From DALYDD01 sp031973395 (GTDB taxonomy: Bacteria; Patescibacteriota; Minisyncoccia; Phycocordibacterales; CAIZLB01): 53,743 nt of DNA. The DNA lies in assembly GCA_031973395.1 (NCBI GenBank), contig DALYDD010000007.1, positions 1-53,743 on the forward strand, read 5' to 3'. The notes beneath the pieces were generated by a model. That model worked only from the letters and a program-made list of their open reading frames with translations. It was not told where the DNA came from and searched no databases. The translations under genes and the position numbers were made by a program. Positions 1-6,298 of the stretch are shown here, in pieces (the stretch's first letter is position 1; each line of letters begins with the position of its first letter).

Positions 1-2
1 TT

Positions 3-716
3 CTTCAGAAACGAATCGAAGGTTTACCTGCAGTTTCTGAAGTTGAATATATTACACGCGAAAAGGCATACGAAGATTTCCGAGCGAAAAACGCAAACAC
101 TCCCTCAACCATTGATGCACTCGATGAGGTGGGTGGTAATCCATTTGGCGCCAGTTTCAATATCAAAGCAAAAGATCCTTCTCAATATGAATCAATTGCA
201 AAATTCATTGAAGACCAGCAGGGTATATCCCGTGGCGAAGAAGTCTCAGCAGATTCATCAATTATTCGACGTATCAACTTCACAGACAATAAGGCGGCCA
301 TTGATGCTTTGAGCCGCATTATCACCGCATCAAATACATTAGGATTTGGCTTCATCATCTTCTTTGCTTTCGTCGCGATCCTTATCACTTTCAATACAGT
401 TCGTTTAACTATCTATGTTTTCCGAGATGAAATTGGTGTGATGCGCCTCGTGGGAGCGAGTGAAATGTATATTCGCGGACCATTCGTGCTCGTTGGAATT
501 TTGTATGGATTAGTCTCAGGAATTTTAACTCTTCTCATTTTGCTTCCTGCAACATATTATGTCGGTCCACTCGTCGAAGGAATGGGTACAGGTATGAATC
601 TCTGGACATATTATTTGGATAATCTTGCCTTTGTTGCGCTCATCGTCGTGGGTTCTGGTTTGGTATTTGGGGCATTCTCTAGCTTCCTTGCGGTCCGAAA
701 GTATTTGAAGGTATAG
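3..716 (+). CDS. ftsX: Cell division protein FtsX, C-terminal part (5' end outside window)
   Basis: FtsX is the membrane half of the FtsEX complex, which couples ATP hydrolysis in the cytoplasm to activation of peptidoglycan hydrolases at the septum. The frame is open from base 3, so the start lies upstream of the window. About 238 residues remain: the end of the extracellular domain (residues 1-95), then three membrane helices. The stretch FRDEIGVMRLVGAS after the first helix is the typical FtsX/MacB-type cytoplasmic loop. The missing part should hold the N-terminal tail and first helix, and ftsE is expected upstream. The gene ends in TAG, followed directly by a long hairpin that may terminate the transcript. 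Confidence 0.88.
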   Translation, partial: LQKRIEGLPAVSEVEYITREKAYEDFRAKNANTPSTIDALDEVGGNPFGASFNIKAKDPSQYESIAKFIEDQQGISRGEEVSADSSIIRRINFTDNKAAIDALSRIITASNTLGFGFIIFFAFVAILITFNTVRLTIYVFRDEIGVMRLVGASEMYIRGPFVLVGILYGLVSGILTLLILLPATYYVGPLVEGMGTGMNLWTYYLDNLAFVALIVVGSGLVFGAFSSFLAVRKYLKV

Positions 717-826
717 GAAACAAAACAATGCTCTGATAAAACCGCAGTTATTTTCTGCTGAAAATACTGCTTCTGCTCGAAGCAAAGCTTCTCCGCAAGA
801 TTTTATCAGAGCGTTGTTTTGTTTCC
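716..826. repeat. Long inverted repeat with two nested hairpins after ftsX
   Basis: The arms 716-741 and 801-826 pair over 26 bp with a single G-U. Inside lie two more hairpins: 744-755 with 760-770 (one bulge), and GAAGC-AAA-GCTTC at 779-791. The outer arms are A-rich on the left and T-rich on the right, so each transcript would end the stem in U-rich sequence. This may be a bidirectional terminator, but it is larger and more branched than a plain one. A MITE-like remnant is an alternative. Confidence 0.7.
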
Positions 827-837
827 TCTGAGAGAGA

Positions 838-866
838 TTGACCTGCGCGAGTCAATGCGGTTTACT
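838..866 (+). promoter_or_regulatory. Possible promoter TTGACC-N17-TTTACT
   Basis: TTGACC at 838-843 is followed after 17 bases by TTTACT at 861-866. TACTAT with a 19-base spacer is an alternative -10. It would give a leader of about 70 bases before the ORF at 944. The neighbouring cassette has the same -35 hexamer. Confidence 0.4.
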
Positions 867-943
867 ATTGTACAGATATCCGAGACCCTGCTTCGGAATG
901 TCACAACCCGGCAACTCCAACCTCAACCAAACCAGATCATCTT

Positions 944-1351
944 ATGTGTGCCAAAAGAAAATCTGCCAGGAACCCAAAATCCAAAAAAGCCAAAACCTGC
1001 TCTGTGATGACGCCGGATAGAATCCGCTTCGTCCAAGACCATGTGGAACTCGTCGAAGATGCCATGCATCTCGAGCGAATTGTGGGACAGCCAGAACTCC
1101 TCTTGGATGCTTGCCGGAGACGGCAGCATTTTCTGCGTCTGTTAGACAGACAGATTTGCGAGGCGATGCGAGGATGTGAGACCGTCGGCGATTGGCTGCC
1201 AAAGAAGAGTGCGACACCTGCACGATGGGTGTATGCACGGAGAATAGAATGCTGTGACACTCTTTGTGTTCAAGTGACATTGTTTCTCCCTTCCTCAACA
1301 TCGGAGGAGGGGTGCACTCCTTCTCTCAATGTTCGCGTCTGGAAAAAGTGA
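944..1351 (+). CDS. Hypothetical protein, 135 aa, GC-rich cassette 1
   Basis: I do not recognise this protein. It starts with a very basic segment (residues 1-20, many Lys/Arg), followed by a helical middle rich in charged residues (about 25-90) and a Cys-containing tail. No membrane helix is visible. The gene is richer in G+C than most neighbours. It sits alone between its own putative promoter and a strong GC-rich terminator at 1404. The motif CAACCCGGCAACTC at 904-917 also occurs, with one change, in the leader of the next gene. Reverse-strand frames of 107-119 codons overlap it, but they lack the promoter and terminator arrangement, so the plus strand is preferred. The coding status is only moderately sure. 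Confidence 0.5.
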   Translation: MCAKRKSARNPKSKKAKTCSVMTPDRIRFVQDHVELVEDAMHLERIVGQPELLLDACRRRQHFLRLLDRQICEAMRGCETVGDWLPKKSATPARWVYARRIECCDTLCVQVTLFLPSSTSEEGCTPSLNVRVWKK

Positions 1352-1403
1352 CCATTGGATCCGCGAACATCTCTCGGTTACAACCCTTGTTCACTGAATC
1401 ACG

Positions 1404-1446
1404 AGCGGCCGCCCCTGTAATGGGCCGGCCGCTTTGAACTTTTTAT
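1404..1446 (+). terminator. Intrinsic terminator of cassette 1
   Basis: The stem AGCGGCCG (1404-1411) pairs with CGGCCGCT (1426-1433), extended inside by CCC/GGG. It is followed by a T-rich tail. The stem is the same as in the terminator at 2167. Confidence 0.85.
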
Positions 1447-1451
1447 TTTCA

Positions 1452-1480
1452 TTGACCAAGCTATTTCTATATTGTATAAA
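1452..1480 (+). promoter_or_regulatory. Promoter TTGACC-N17-TATAAA
   Basis: A near-consensus sigma-70 promoter: TTGACC at 1452-1457, a spacer of exactly 17 bases, and TATAAA at 1475-1480. Transcription would start near 1487, leaving a leader of about 110 bases before the gene at 1598. This differs from the leaderless arrangement elsewhere in the window. Confidence 0.75.
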
Positions 1481-1597
1481 TACCGCGGATACATTCATTC
1501 GGATGGTGTAACCTGCAGCTAAATGCTTGCGGTTCGCTCCGCTTGCTAATGTTGTATTTTTTCATCCAGCCAACCCGCCAACTCATATTCCGCCATT

Positions 1598-2167
1598 ATG
1601 AAATTCCTGCTCGCTCTAGCCGTTTTCGGCATCTTTACTGTTTTCTATCAACACTGCACGGAAACGCCGAAGCAAACTCGTCCTGCGGCTGCAACGGCTC
1701 AGACGCCGGAAAGGAATGTTGCCGCTACGGCAACACTTCCAACTCCTGTGCGCCCGCCGATGCCCTTGTCGAATAAATTCGAGATCAAAGACATGTCCGG
1801 CCGTACATCGGTCGAGTTCGTGACACTCATAGACATCATCCCTGGGGCCATGAATGAAGGTTTGCCTGATCGCCTCTATGCTGAATGTCAGCAAATTCCC
1901 GGCGGTTGGGGTGAGCCACTCTCAGTCGATGAGATGGGTCGTCTGCCCGAGTGGATCAAGTCTCACGGTGGAGGCCTTGGTCTCTACTTCTTCGTGAGAG
2001 GAACCGCGACGCGTCTCGGGTCGGGTATCCACATCGCCAAATATGAGTTTGGCCGAATCAAGGTCATGCCACCGGTGATCAGTGGAGGAGAAAACCCTCA
2101 AACTNNNNNNNNNNATGGGGAATTGGGCGAATATCAAGTGATTCCGCCATTCTCTCACGACTTATGA
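1598..2167 (+). CDS. Hypothetical secreted or membrane-anchored protein, cassette 2 (contains assembly gap)
   Basis: Function unknown. Residues 1-17 form a hydrophobic signal or anchor, followed by a Thr/Ala/Pro-rich linker (about 20-60) and a globular domain with WGEPLSVDEMG, a Gly-rich turn and a LYFFVRGTATRLGSG strand. Ten Ns at 2105-2114 fall near the C-terminus. The frame before and after still matches and gives a sensible end, but a few residues may be missing. It is GC-rich compared with the neighbours. It has its own consensus promoter and GC-rich terminator, and its leader carries CAACCCGCCAACTC (1571-1584), shared with cassette 1. The start was chosen as the ATG that gives the signal sequence. 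Confidence 0.65.
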   Translation: MKFLLALAVFGIFTVFYQHCTETPKQTRPAAATAQTPERNVAATATLPTPVRPPMPLSNKFEIKDMSGRTSVEFVTLIDIIPGAMNEGLPDRLYAECQQIPGGWGEPLSVDEMGRLPEWIKSHGGGLGLYFFVRGTATRLGSGIHIAKYEFGRIKVMPPVISGGENPQTXXXXGELGEYQVIPPFSHDL

Positions 2168-2196
2168 GCGGCCGTCCCGAAAGGGCCGGCCGCTTT
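2167..2196 (+). terminator. Intrinsic terminator of cassette 2
   Basis: AGCGGCCG (2167-2174) pairs with CGGCCGCT (2187-2194). Inner CCC/GGG closes a GAAA tetraloop. The tail is TTTAAAC. The stem is identical to the terminator at 1404. Confidence 0.8.
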
Positions 2197-2288
2197 AAAC
2201 GTTCAAATAAAAAACCCTCTTTGTGATTGCTGTTGTGTGCTGTTCAATCGTTGATTTTTAAGGCTTAAAATGGTATCTTTTGTCGTAT

Positions 2289-2359
2289 TGCGGGATCATC
2301 TAATGGTAGGATTACGGTTTCTGGAACCGTTCATCTTGGTTCGAATCCAAGTCCCGCAG
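2289..2359 (+). tRNA. tRNA-Gln (anticodon CTG)
   Basis: A full cloverleaf: acceptor TGCGGGA (2289-2295) with TCCCGCA (2352-2358), anticodon stem ACGGT/ACCGT around the loop TTCTGGA, and T-loop TTCGAAT. The anticodon CTG reads CAG. The U1-A72 pair and G73 discriminator are typical of tRNA-Gln. The CCA end is not fully encoded and must be added after transcription. Confidence 0.95.
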
Positions 2360-2361
2360 CA

Positions 2362-2411
2362 CATAAAATACAAAAGCACCAAGCGCAAGTGAGGTGCTTT
2401 TGTATTTTATG
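2362..2411 (+). terminator. Terminator hairpin after tRNA-Gln
   Basis: Perfect 19-bp arms (2362-2380 and 2393-2411) enclose a 12-base loop. The right arm itself is T-rich. It lies directly behind the tRNA. Confidence 0.8.
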
Positions 2412-2531
2412 CTGATGGAAAGAATAAGGGCGAGAAAGCCGGACGAAGTCGTGCAGTGAGCTCGTACGTGATACAATCTGCGCATTACAAGTTGTAGGCG
2501 AAGCGCGACGAGGGGGGGCGGGGTCGAGTGG

Positions 2532-2550
2532 AAAATTGCGAAGCAATTTT
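2532..2550 (+). terminator. Small hairpin AAAATTGC-GAA-GCAATTTT
   Basis: A perfect 8-bp stem ending in TTTT. It lies in the gene-free stretch between tRNA-Gln and the next gene. It could be a weak terminator on either strand. Confidence 0.4.
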
Positions 2551-2574
2551 AACGCGTGACCGATTCCCTATTTC

Positions 2575-2610
2575 CCAGCCAGTTTGAGAGAGGTTCGGAC
2601 TTCGAGTGGT
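2575..2610 (+). repeat. Direct repeat, left copy
   Basis: This copy begins CCAGCCAGTTTGAGA and matches 3546-3582 at about 33 of 37 positions, with one single-base gap. The two copies flank the gene at 2621. Confidence 0.7.
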
Positions 2611-2620
2611 ATCAAAGATT

Positions 2621-3460
2621 ATGGAATATCTACAGACTTTAAATTCTTATTCAAATCTATTAATAGCGATTTTTACGCTAGCGGCTCTTTGCCTTGCTTA
2701 CTACGAATTGCGCTCGAATAGGATTTCTCTCAGGTGGCATATGCTCCCCAGCTTTTTTCCGAAGATTTCAACGTCATCAAAAAGCAGTGTGCTTACACTT
2801 GAAAACCTCTCAAATAATCCCGCATATGACGTAGACGTGTGGATTGTAGGCCACTATTACCAAGAAGAAGTACCTTACAAATCTTTACTTAGCGATGAGT
2901 TTAAGAGTGAAGTAAAAATATCTTTTTCTGATGGTTTGTATCCATATGAATCTGAGCATTATGGCATAATTGATCGTGTTTCGCATGCTACTTTTCCACC
3001 CAACAGTCGGTGTGAAATAGATTTGGAATTTAAATCTCAACCTCAAGGAGTTGATATGGTTATGCAATTCCGTGATTCAGGAGGGAATAACTACTTATAT
3101 CAATGTTGGCTATTTCCAAATANNNNNNNNNNAATTCGTCGAAAGGACTTAAAGCCTGGCTATGTTGTGTTCGATTTGCGTCCGGTAAGAAGAATCGAGT
3201 ATCAATACCCCTATCCAGTCCGTTTTGTCGGATGGAGGTATTTCTTCAACATCTTCAAACACACGGAGCATATATTTCTCCCGGTGAGGTTTCTCCGTCT
3301 CATCCCGTTTCTTTGTGAATCCATTCTTAATGTGTTTAGAGCAAAGATGTATTTGGAAAAAGATATAAAAGACACATTCTTCAGATCATTCCCGTCTGGT
3401 TATCAATCTTGTGAAAAGAGTTCTGAATTGGAGGGTAGAGGTACTTTTACAAGACTTTGA
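2621..3460 (+). CDS. Hypothetical membrane-anchored protein (contains assembly gap)
   Basis: Function unknown. One membrane helix (about residues 12-30, LLIAIFTLAALCLAYY) is followed by a beta-rich domain. The text LTLENLSNNPAYDVDVWIVG resembles the opening of all-beta domains in other membrane-anchored hypotheticals. A hydrophobic, basic C-terminal part carries FLPVRFLRLIPF. Ten Ns at 3123-3132 interrupt the gene, but the frame resumes. A GTG at 2606 would add five residues. I chose ATG 2621 because TGGTATCAA, an extended -10-like box, ends five bases upstream, as in other leaderless genes here. The gene is bracketed by imperfect direct repeats and closed by a hairpin at 3609. Confidence 0.65.
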   Translation: MEYLQTLNSYSNLLIAIFTLAALCLAYYELRSNRISLRWHMLPSFFPKISTSSKSSVLTLENLSNNPAYDVDVWIVGHYYQEEVPYKSLLSDEFKSEVKISFSDGLYPYESEHYGIIDRVSHATFPPNSRCEIDLEFKSQPQGVDMVMQFRDSGGNNYLYQCWLFPNXXXXIRRKDLKPGYVVFDLRPVRRIEYQYPYPVRFVGWRYFFNIFKHTEHIFLPVRFLRLIPFLCESILNVFRAKMYLEKDIKDTFFRSFPSGYQSCEKSSELEGRGTFTRL

Positions 3461-3545
3461 ACATCCAGAGAGCGCCGAAATTAGTTTAAGAAAATCATCA
3501 AAACTGACATATGGTTTGATGGCAAAATATCCGAGACCGAGGATA

Positions 3546-3582
3546 CCAGCCAGTTTGAGATAGCTTCGGACTCCGAAGTGGC
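3546..3582 (+). repeat. Direct repeat, right copy
   Basis: The partner of 2575-2610. In this copy CTTCGG-ACT-CCGAAG (3564-3578) is a perfect small hairpin. The left copy has lost the pairing. Confidence 0.7.
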
Positions 3583-3608
3583 TCAATAATCTCTGTGATC
3601 ACGGTATT

Positions 3609-3630
3609 AGTAGCTGAAAGCTACTTTAAT
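3609..3630 (+). terminator. Hairpin AGTAGCT-GAA-AGCTACT with TTAAT tail
   Basis: A perfect 7-bp stem with a GAA loop and a short AT-rich tail, about 150 bases after the gene at 2621. Confidence 0.5.
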
Positions 3631-3695
3631 ATAAAAAATCTCTATTTCGTACTATGCGCCGCTTGTAGGAAGTTTTATGCTACGATATTAAATAT

Positions 3696-4307
3696 ATGGA
3701 AAACAAAACCACAGAAACAACAACCGGCGGGGAAGTAGCAAAGAAGGTGAATTGTTCAATGTGCAATAAAGAAGGAGCGGTGGAGGAGTTCGTAACTTTG
3801 CAAGACAAAGAGGGTCTAGACGAATATGTCTGCGCGGAATGTCGAGCAAGGATGAGTCAAGAATTTGAGGCGGAGACCAAAAACCCGAACATTATCCTTG
3901 CGATTATCCTCGGTGTTGTTGGTGCCATTATCGGAGGTATTGTCTGGTATCTTGTAGCAGTTAGTACGGGAACAGAAATCGGTTATATCTCAATCGGTCT
4001 GGGATACCTCGTTGGTATGGGTGTATATCTTGGCTCTGGCAAGAAACGAGGTCAAAAGTTGCAAATCATAAGCGCAGTAATTGCTTTGCTGGCGATCTTT
4101 GTCACAGAGAAGTTTATTTTTGATCATTTCTTAAATGAATACTTCCAAGCTAACCTAGCAGAATTCCCTCAGATGGAAGGGCAGACTGTTTCGATTTCAT
4201 TCTTCAATCCTGATTTCCTTAGGAATCTCGTCTCTCCAATCGGTCTATTGATATATGCAATTGGCATCTACTTTGCATACAATGTCTGTAAGTCAAGAAA
4301 AATCTAA
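3696..4307 (+). CDS. Zinc-ribbon membrane protein, unknown function
   Basis: The N-terminal soluble part has two Cys pairs: CSMC (about residues 20-23) and CAEC (about 47-50). They are spaced like a zinc ribbon. About four hydrophobic helices follow: 67-90, 95-112, 124-140 and a last one near the C-terminus ending in KSRKI. The cytoplasmic zinc ribbon and integral membrane part suggest a structural or sensory membrane protein. No enzyme motif is visible. The start ATG is preceded by an AT-rich stretch with TACGAT/ATATTAAAT but no ribosome-binding site. The next gene follows after 39 bases with its own promoter. Confidence 0.75.
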   Translation: MENKTTETTTGGEVAKKVNCSMCNKEGAVEEFVTLQDKEGLDEYVCAECRARMSQEFEAETKNPNIILAIILGVVGAIIGGIVWYLVAVSTGTEIGYISIGLGYLVGMGVYLGSGKKRGQKLQIISAVIALLAIFVTEKFIFDHFLNEYFQANLAEFPQMEGQTVSISFFNPDFLRNLVSPIGLLIYAIGIYFAYNVCKSRKI

Positions 4308-4333
4308 GAAATCACCGGTTGGTTTTCTTTTGT

Positions 4334-4339
4334 TATACT
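4334..4339 (+). promoter_or_regulatory. Extended -10 promoter, leaderless start at 4347
   Basis: TGT-TATACT. The -10 ends 7 bases before the ATG, so transcription should begin at or next to the start codon. Confidence 0.65.
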
Positions 4340-4346
4340 TATTAGT

Positions 4347-5366
4347 ATGAAAAAAAGAATCATCTTTCTCTCGGTTTTCATTTTCTCATCTCTGGTGCTT
4401 TGGTTTTTGGTCGGAAGCCGATTTGTATACGATGTTCATTTGCTGTCAGGGGAATTCATGTACACAGTTGGCTTCCCAACAAGTTTTGAAATTATCATTT
4501 CTATCTTGGAGGGCCTTTTGTTTACGACCATTATATTTGCTCTGCTTCAATTACCGAGAGTACTCGGTCGCTCATTAGTTACTCTTTTTGTAATTTGTGT
4601 TTTGGGTTTGGCTGTGCTGGCTCATTTTGGTGGCGAAGCACCGGATTTTGCATCATTCGAAGAAGCGCAGAAGTCTCTCGTAAATACCAATCCTGTTATT
4701 GCCCATGTTCCAACATCGACACCTGCAGAAGATTTTCAAAAATATGCGACATACGAAAGTGTGGATCATGTATTGCGTTTCGATCATCCTGCACATATTT
4801 CGATCGGTTCGATTGCTTCTTCAACATGGCAGACCTTGCTCGGTCCGGTAGACATGGTATTTCCCGCAGGATCAATTGAGATTCCAGGTCTTTTTGTCGT
4901 TTCTCGTATTCCATATGCTGATATTTCTTATCAAAAACCAATTATTGATTGGCATAGCTGTTGTTCTGGAATTAAGTATTGGTATGATAGCGGTAAAAAT
5001 ATCTGGCAAGCAGAAAAGTTTCAAAACAGCGATTATGATGACGATGGCAAAGCAAGCAGAGAAGTGAAGAACTCTTTTTCTCTCATCCAGGACAATACTT
5101 GTAGCTTGAACGAAACATTTGATAAGAAATCTTTTTACAAAATTTCAACGACGGAGGAAGGTGTGCCAATCGAAACTTCGTATTTTCTGCTGACCAATAA
5201 AGGGTATGCCATTCGTTTCATGTCCCAGTATGATGCACGCGGTGATTATGCAGGTATGACAGGTGCATCAGTCCCCGATGTTCGCACTTTGGAGGCCATG
5301 AAGAATGTATTGTCCTCTGTTAATGTGGGTGGTAATGTGACGGAGATTCGGGCTGAGTGTAGGTAA
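4347..5366 (+). CDS. Hypothetical membrane-anchored protein, 339 aa
   Basis: Not recognised. Three hydrophobic helices occupy the N-terminal third (about residues 4-23, 45-68 and 78-95). The rest is a probable extracellular domain of about 230 residues. It contains several Cys (CCSG, CSLNE and the terminal AECR) that could form disulfides. A short Asp-rich stretch, SDYDDDGKAS, might bind calcium. Transcribed from its own extended -10 promoter with no leader. The following SGNH hydrolase begins 20 bases after the stop, so the two may be co-transcribed. Confidence 0.7.
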   Translation: MKKRIIFLSVFIFSSLVLWFLVGSRFVYDVHLLSGEFMYTVGFPTSFEIIISILEGLLFTTIIFALLQLPRVLGRSLVTLFVICVLGLAVLAHFGGEAPDFASFEEAQKSLVNTNPVIAHVPTSTPAEDFQKYATYESVDHVLRFDHPAHISIGSIASSTWQTLLGPVDMVFPAGSIEIPGLFVVSRIPYADISYQKPIIDWHSCCSGIKYWYDSGKNIWQAEKFQNSDYDDDGKASREVKNSFSLIQDNTCSLNETFDKKSFYKISTTEEGVPIETSYFLLTNKGYAIRFMSQYDARGDYAGMTGASVPDVRTLEAMKNVLSSVNVGGNVTEIRAECR

Positions 5367-5386
5367 TTTTATGTTACCATCTCTAT

Positions 5387-6100
5387 ATGAAACTCCTCGC
5401 TCTGCTTATTTTTCTCCTAGTCCTCGTCGTCGCATACCATGCGTATCCTTTTCAAAAAGCCATAAAACTAAGCAAAGAAATCGAAGAACATACCACTCCA
5501 TACGAACAGCATCCTACAAATCCAACGATGAGCATTCTAGTTGCAGGGGATAGCACCGCTGTTGGGACCGGTGCGGCAAAAAATGAAGAATCAACTGCGG
5601 GAAGACTCGGCGCATATTATCCAAATGCAGATATCACAAATCTTTCGGAAAATGGTTTGAAGCTTGATGGTCTTGAAGCTAAGTTAAAAAATATCACTGG
5701 AAAATACGATCTCGCCCTCATACAAATCGGTGCCAATGATACTGTGCGACTTACGAGAATGAAAAATATAGAAAAAAGAATTGACGCGGTACTTGCGCAT
5801 GCAACTGAGCGCGCAGACAAAGTCATCGTTCTCACCTCGGGAAATATCGGCCTTTCACCAGTTTTCAAATGGCCGGTTTCAACACTTTTGAGTCATAGGG
5901 CAAAAAAAGTTAGAAATATCTATATGTCGAAAATAACCAAATATCCCACTGCAAAATATGTTGATTTATATAAAGAAAAAAATGAAGATATTTTTGCCAA
6001 AGATGTGCACAAATATTATGCAAAAGACTTTTTTCACCCAAGCGGCGAGGGGTACGCGGTTTGGTTTGATGGGGTGAAAAAGATGATAGAATCGAAGTAA
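5387..6100 (+). CDS. SGNH/GDSL-family hydrolase, membrane-anchored
   Basis: An esterase or lipase-type hydrolase that acts outside the membrane. Residues 2-20 form an N-terminal anchor. SGNH blocks are visible: block I GDSTAVGTG with the nucleophilic Ser (about residue 56), block III GANDT with the Asn, and block V HPSGEGY with the catalytic His near residue 216. The Gly of block II is probably in NLSENG. The length (237 aa) is normal for the family. Typical substrates are acyl or acetyl esters on lipids or surface sugars, and the sequence does not decide which. Confidence 0.85.
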   Translation: MKLLALLIFLLVLVVAYHAYPFQKAIKLSKEIEEHTTPYEQHPTNPTMSILVAGDSTAVGTGAAKNEESTAGRLGAYYPNADITNLSENGLKLDGLEAKLKNITGKYDLALIQIGANDTVRLTRMKNIEKRIDAVLAHATERADKVIVLTSGNIGLSPVFKWPVSTLLSHRAKKVRNIYMSKITKYPTAKYVDLYKEKNEDIFAKDVHKYYAKDFFHPSGEGYAVWFDGVKKMIESK

Positions 6101-6145
6101 TTAAAAAGCTGGTACTATATTAACCGAGGGGGTTGTATCTCTTGC

Positions 6146-6151
6146 TATGAT
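6146..6151 (+). promoter_or_regulatory. Extended -10 promoter of the PLP/Asn-synthetase operon
   Basis: TGC-TATGAT at 6143-6151, then six bases, then the ATG at 6158. The geometry is the same as at other leaderless genes in the window. It supports the 34-codon ORF as the first translated unit of the operon. Confidence 0.55.
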
Positions 6152-6157
6152 GCTGTG

Positions 6158-6262
6158 ATGTCAAGCGAATTCAAAGTGCTTGGTGCTATGGGTATCAATG
6201 GTGTTACCTATCATGTTAAAACAAGGGACGTGCTTGAAATTGATGCAAATGGGATAAGCTAG
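6158..6262 (+). CDS. Possible 34-residue peptide at the head of the operon
   Basis: A short ORF beginning MSSEFKVLGAMGINGVTYHV and ending in NGIS. It has no membrane helix or signal peptide. The ATG lies six bases behind an extended -10 box, so it would be translated from a leaderless transcript. The stop is 36 bases before the PLP fusion gene. In this context it could be a precursor peptide that the downstream amide ligases act on, a leader peptide controlling the operon, or the decayed start of a lost gene. Nothing in the sequence decides between these. It has several Asp, Glu, Lys, Thr and Ser residues that could be modified, but no Cys. Confidence 0.4.
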   Translation: MSSEFKVLGAMGINGVTYHVKTRDVLEIDANGIS

Positions 6263-6298
6263 CTTCACCTGAATTTAAATGCTTAAATAGACAGAACT

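Noticed and set aside
937..1301. Reverse-strand frames of 107-119 codons over the cassette 1 gene
   Set aside because: They are antisense to a frame with a promoter, leader motif and terminator on the plus strand, and show no recognisable protein features.
2331..2546. Reverse ORF of 71 codons across tRNA-Gln and its terminator
   Set aside because: It overlaps a certain tRNA gene, so it is a shadow.
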